Positions 62,114 to 64,000 of a stretch of 64,000 nucleotides of DNA are shown one piece after another. The stretch comes from Natronospirillum operosum (GTDB lineage Bacteria; Pseudomonadota; Gammaproteobacteria; Pseudomonadales; Natronospirillaceae): positions 124,001 to 188,000 of the forward strand of contig NZ_SRMF01000003.1 of NCBI RefSeq assembly GCF_004768465.1, written 5' to 3'. The notes under the pieces were generated by a model, which was given only the letters and a program-made list of their open reading frames with translations, was not told where the DNA came from and ran no database searches. The position numbers were made by a program, and so were the translations under genes. Position 1 is the first letter of the stretch. Each line of letters begins with the position of its first letter.

Positions 62114-63586
62114 TCAGGTGCCGCAGAAGGTCTGGTAGACGCGCTCATCGGGTGCGGCAGGCTGTACATGGCGCGCGTCCTCGGCACGGGTGGTCCAGGG
62201 CTGGGTTACCTCTGCCAGCAGATCATGAAAAGGCTGTAAATCCTGCTGATCTTCGGCGGCACGGATGGCGGCCTCGACCAGATGATTGCGCGGGATGACC
62301 GCCGGACTGGTGTGCTCGATGCACTGACGGGCAGTTTCGGTTGTTGTGCCCTCGGCCGCCAGTCGCTGCAGCCAGCGCTCACGCCAGGTCTTCAGCGCGG
62401 TGGCGTCGAAGTCCATGCCTTGCAGCGCCTCCGATGCCGTCAGCAGGTTGCCCAGACGCCGGAAGCTGAGCGTGAAGTCGGCTTCTGCCTGCGCCATCAA
62501 GTGCAGCCAGTCGTCGATCAGGGCAGCATCTTCCGGCCGGTCTGTCTGCAGCCCCAGCTTGCGGCGCAGCACGGCCAGCCGGTGCATGTCATAACGGGCC
62601 GTGAACTGGCCAATAATCTCGCGCGCATCTTCAAGATGGGTTTCCGGATCGTCGTCGGCCACCAGCAGGGCTTCGGCCAGGCGTGCCAGGTTCCACTGCG
62701 CAATGGCGGGCTGGTTGCGGTAGGCATAGCGTCCGCCCTGATCAATGGAGCTGAATACCGTCTCCGGTCGATAGCTTTCCATAAAGGCACAGGGACCGAA
62801 ATCGATGGTCTCGCCTGACAGCGCTGTGTTGTCGGTGTTCATGACACCGTGGATGAAGCCCAGGCCCATCCACCGGGCGACCAGTCGCGCCTGTCGGTCT
62901 GCCACCAGCTCCAGCAGGGCCATGCCGGGGCTCGGATGGTCCGCCGGTACCGGGCTGTCGGCGTGCCGGTCCAGCGTGTAGCGGGTCAGCTCGCGCAGCG
63001 CGGCGCGGTCCTCGCGGGCGGCGAAATACTGAAAGGTGCCAACGCGGATGTGGCTGGCCGCCACCCGTGTCAGCACGGCACCCGGCAGCCCCCGGTCCCG
63101 CAGTACGGATTCACCGCTGGTGACGGCCGCCAGGGCCCGGGTAGTCGGTACGCCGAGCGCATGCATGGCCTCGCTGACCAGATACTCGCGCAATACCGGA
63201 CCCAGCGGCGCCCGGCCATCTCCGCCGCGTGAAAAGGCCGTGCGACCCGACCCTTTCAACTGAATGTCCCTGCGCTGACCGCGTGCATCGACCACCTCTC
63301 CGAGCAGCAGTGCCCGGCCATCACCCAACTGGGGCACGAACTGGCCGAACTGGTGCCCGGCATAGGCCTGAGCCAGAGGCTCGGCCCCGGGGATCAGCTC
63401 ATTGCCGGCGAAAACGTGGGCCAGATCCGCATCCGTACTGTCCATGCAGCCGCGCAGGCCCAGTTGCGTCGCCAGTTCCCGGTTCAGAATGATCAGCTCG
63501 GGATGCTGTACCGGCTGTGGTGCCTGCCGCTGGTAGAACCGTTCCGGCAGGCGGGCATAGGAATTGTCAAAGGGAAGTTCCAGCAT
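62114..63586 (-). CDS. selO: SelO/YdiU-family protein adenylyltransferase
   Basis: 490 aa. Pseudokinase-fold motifs are present: GHQFGQFVPQLGDGRALLLGE, QLKGSGRTAFSRGGDGRA, the SEAMHALGVPTTRALA helix, and the metal-binding MNTDNTALSGETIDFGPCAF. The C-terminus ends QTFCGT, with Cys at the position where some homologues carry selenocysteine. SelO transfers AMP to Ser, Thr or Tyr and is tied to oxidative-stress responses. I use ATG 63586, where the family N-terminus (FDNSYARLPERFY) begins, over the open frame to 63718. Confidence 0.93.
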   Translation of the reverse strand: MLELPFDNSYARLPERFYQRQAPQPVQHPELIILNRELATQLGLRGCMDSTDADLAHVFAGNELIPGAEPLAQAYAGHQFGQFVPQLGDGRALLLGEVVDARGQRRDIQLKGSGRTAFSRGGDGRAPLGPVLREYLVSEAMHALGVPTTRALAAVTSGESVLRDRGLPGAVLTRVAASHIRVGTFQYFAAREDRAALRELTRYTLDRHADSPVPADHPSPGMALLELVADRQARLVARWMGLGFIHGVMNTDNTALSGETIDFGPCAFMESYRPETVFSSIDQGGRYAYRNQPAIAQWNLARLAEALLVADDDPETHLEDAREIIGQFTARYDMHRLAVLRRKLGLQTDRPEDAALIDDWLHLMAQAEADFTLSFRRLGNLLTASEALQGMDFDATALKTWRERWLQRLAAEGTTTETARQCIEHTSPAVIPRNHLVEAAIRAAEDQQDLQPFHDLLAEVTQPWTTRAEDARHVQPAAPDERVYQTFCGT

Positions 63587-63656
63587 GTCGGGACAGGGTC
63601 TCCGGTGCGGTGAATGATCGGCTGTCAGGGTTGAAATGGAGGCGATCGGCACCGAA

Positions 63657-64000
63657 TTAAAGGCTGGGTTCCGGCGTCGAGTCCACCAGGCAGTCACGGC
63701 CGCGCCGCTTGGCTCCATACAACCGCTGATCGGCCATGCCGATCAGGTGCTCCGGTGCCTTGTCCGATGCGGCCAGCTCATCCGTGCTGGCCAGGCCGCA
63801 ACTGACCGAGATACGGTGCGTCTGACCCTGCACCCTGAAGTCGGTCTGGCGGATCCGGTCGAGCAGACGACTGATGGCGCGACCGGCGTCAGTCAGTGGC
63901 GTATCGCGCAGCAACAGAATGAACTCTTCGCCCCCGAAACGTATGACCACATCCTGCTCGCGACAGGCCGTTTGCATCAGGCGGCCCAGTTGCTGCAGCA
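63657..64000 (-). CDS. GGDEF-domain diguanylate cyclase, C-terminal part (cut by window end)
   Basis: The coding frame runs off the right edge, so only about the last 114 residues are seen. The active site RFGGEEF is present with an RxxD inhibitory site (REQD) five residues upstream, and the domain ends normally with MADQRLYGAKRRGRDC. An active, product-inhibited c-di-GMP synthase is expected. The start and any sensory domain lie beyond position 64000. Confidence 0.9.
   Translation of the reverse strand, partial: LQQLGRLMQTACREQDVVIRFGGEEFILLLRDTPLTDAGRAISRLLDRIRQTDFRVQGQTHRISVSCGLASTDELAASDKAPEHLIGMADQRLYGAKRRGRDCLVDSTPEPSL

Overview
The window is a GC-rich, densely coding chromosome segment of a motile gammaproteobacterium. 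A BCCT osmolyte carrier, a glycine-betaine-type ABC transporter, a NaChBac-type sodium channel and a DddP-like M24 protein point to a marine or halophilic lineage. Oceanospirillales or a Saccharospirillum/Marinobacter-like organism is a low-confidence guess. I saw no tRNA, rRNA, CRISPR array, insertion sequence or phage gene.

Layout. 0.1-3.7 kb: BCCT transporter, 3-hydroxyisobutyrate-dehydrogenase-like enzyme, sodium channel. 3.7-18.0 kb: one large chemosensory operon (soluble tandem MCP, triple-CheW protein, CheB, HEAT protein, CheR, receiver, CheA, STAS, ParA, CheY, membrane MCP, histidine kinase, receiver-ankyrin protein). It is preceded by a good match to a sigma-28 (FliA) promoter. 18.1-23.0 kb: two HxWxQP-type histidine kinases and a receiver-PAS protein. 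23.0-27.6 kb: DMT exporter with divergent LysR gene, RNase-J-like nuclease, LrgAB. 27.7-31.0 kb: NrtS-like protein, a degenerate-GGDEF/EAL phosphodiesterase and a VTT-like membrane protein in overlapping order. 31-33.4 kb: AraC regulator divergent from an AhpD-like protein, then a DMT-like protein. 33.4-37.1 kb: receiver, Hpt-REC-REC-GGDEF cyclase, GAF-PAS kinase. 37.2-39.2 kb: small secreted-repeat protein, ECF sigma factor, anti-sigma factor. 39.3-47.2 kb: a putative quaternary-amine uptake and catabolism locus (nitrilase-type hydrolase, four-gene ABC transporter, LysR, Fe(II)/2OG oxygenase, DddP-like M24 protein).

47.3-59.2 kb: a HDOD receiver and a P2-type ATPase, then a sulfur island. 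The island has an ArsR-rhodanese fusion, a DsrE protein, an MFS carrier, a PspF-like sigma-54 activator, a protein carrying the residue pattern of the zeta (cadmium) carbonic anhydrases, a SulP transporter, a persulfide-dioxygenase-like MBL protein and a YeeE/YedE pair. The zeta-CA-like gene and sulP sit behind a strong sigma-54 promoter with an upstream dyad next to the activator gene. Matching AT-rich inverted repeats sit in front of the ArsR-rhodanese/DsrE pair and the dioxygenase operon. 59.3-64 kb: a membrane MCP with an FNR-like site, the Sco and PCu(A)C copper-delivery pair, SelO, and a GGDEF gene cut by the window end.

The most novel candidate is the sigma-54-controlled zeta-carbonic-anhydrase-like/SulP module inside a sulfide/persulfide island. 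It could be a bicarbonate-supply unit or a COS/CS2 hydrolase feeding H2S to the dioxygenase. Next come the chemosensory operon, with its internally duplicated soluble receptor and its own ParA, and the DddP-like protein that keeps the metal ligands but lacks the lyase catalytic Asp.
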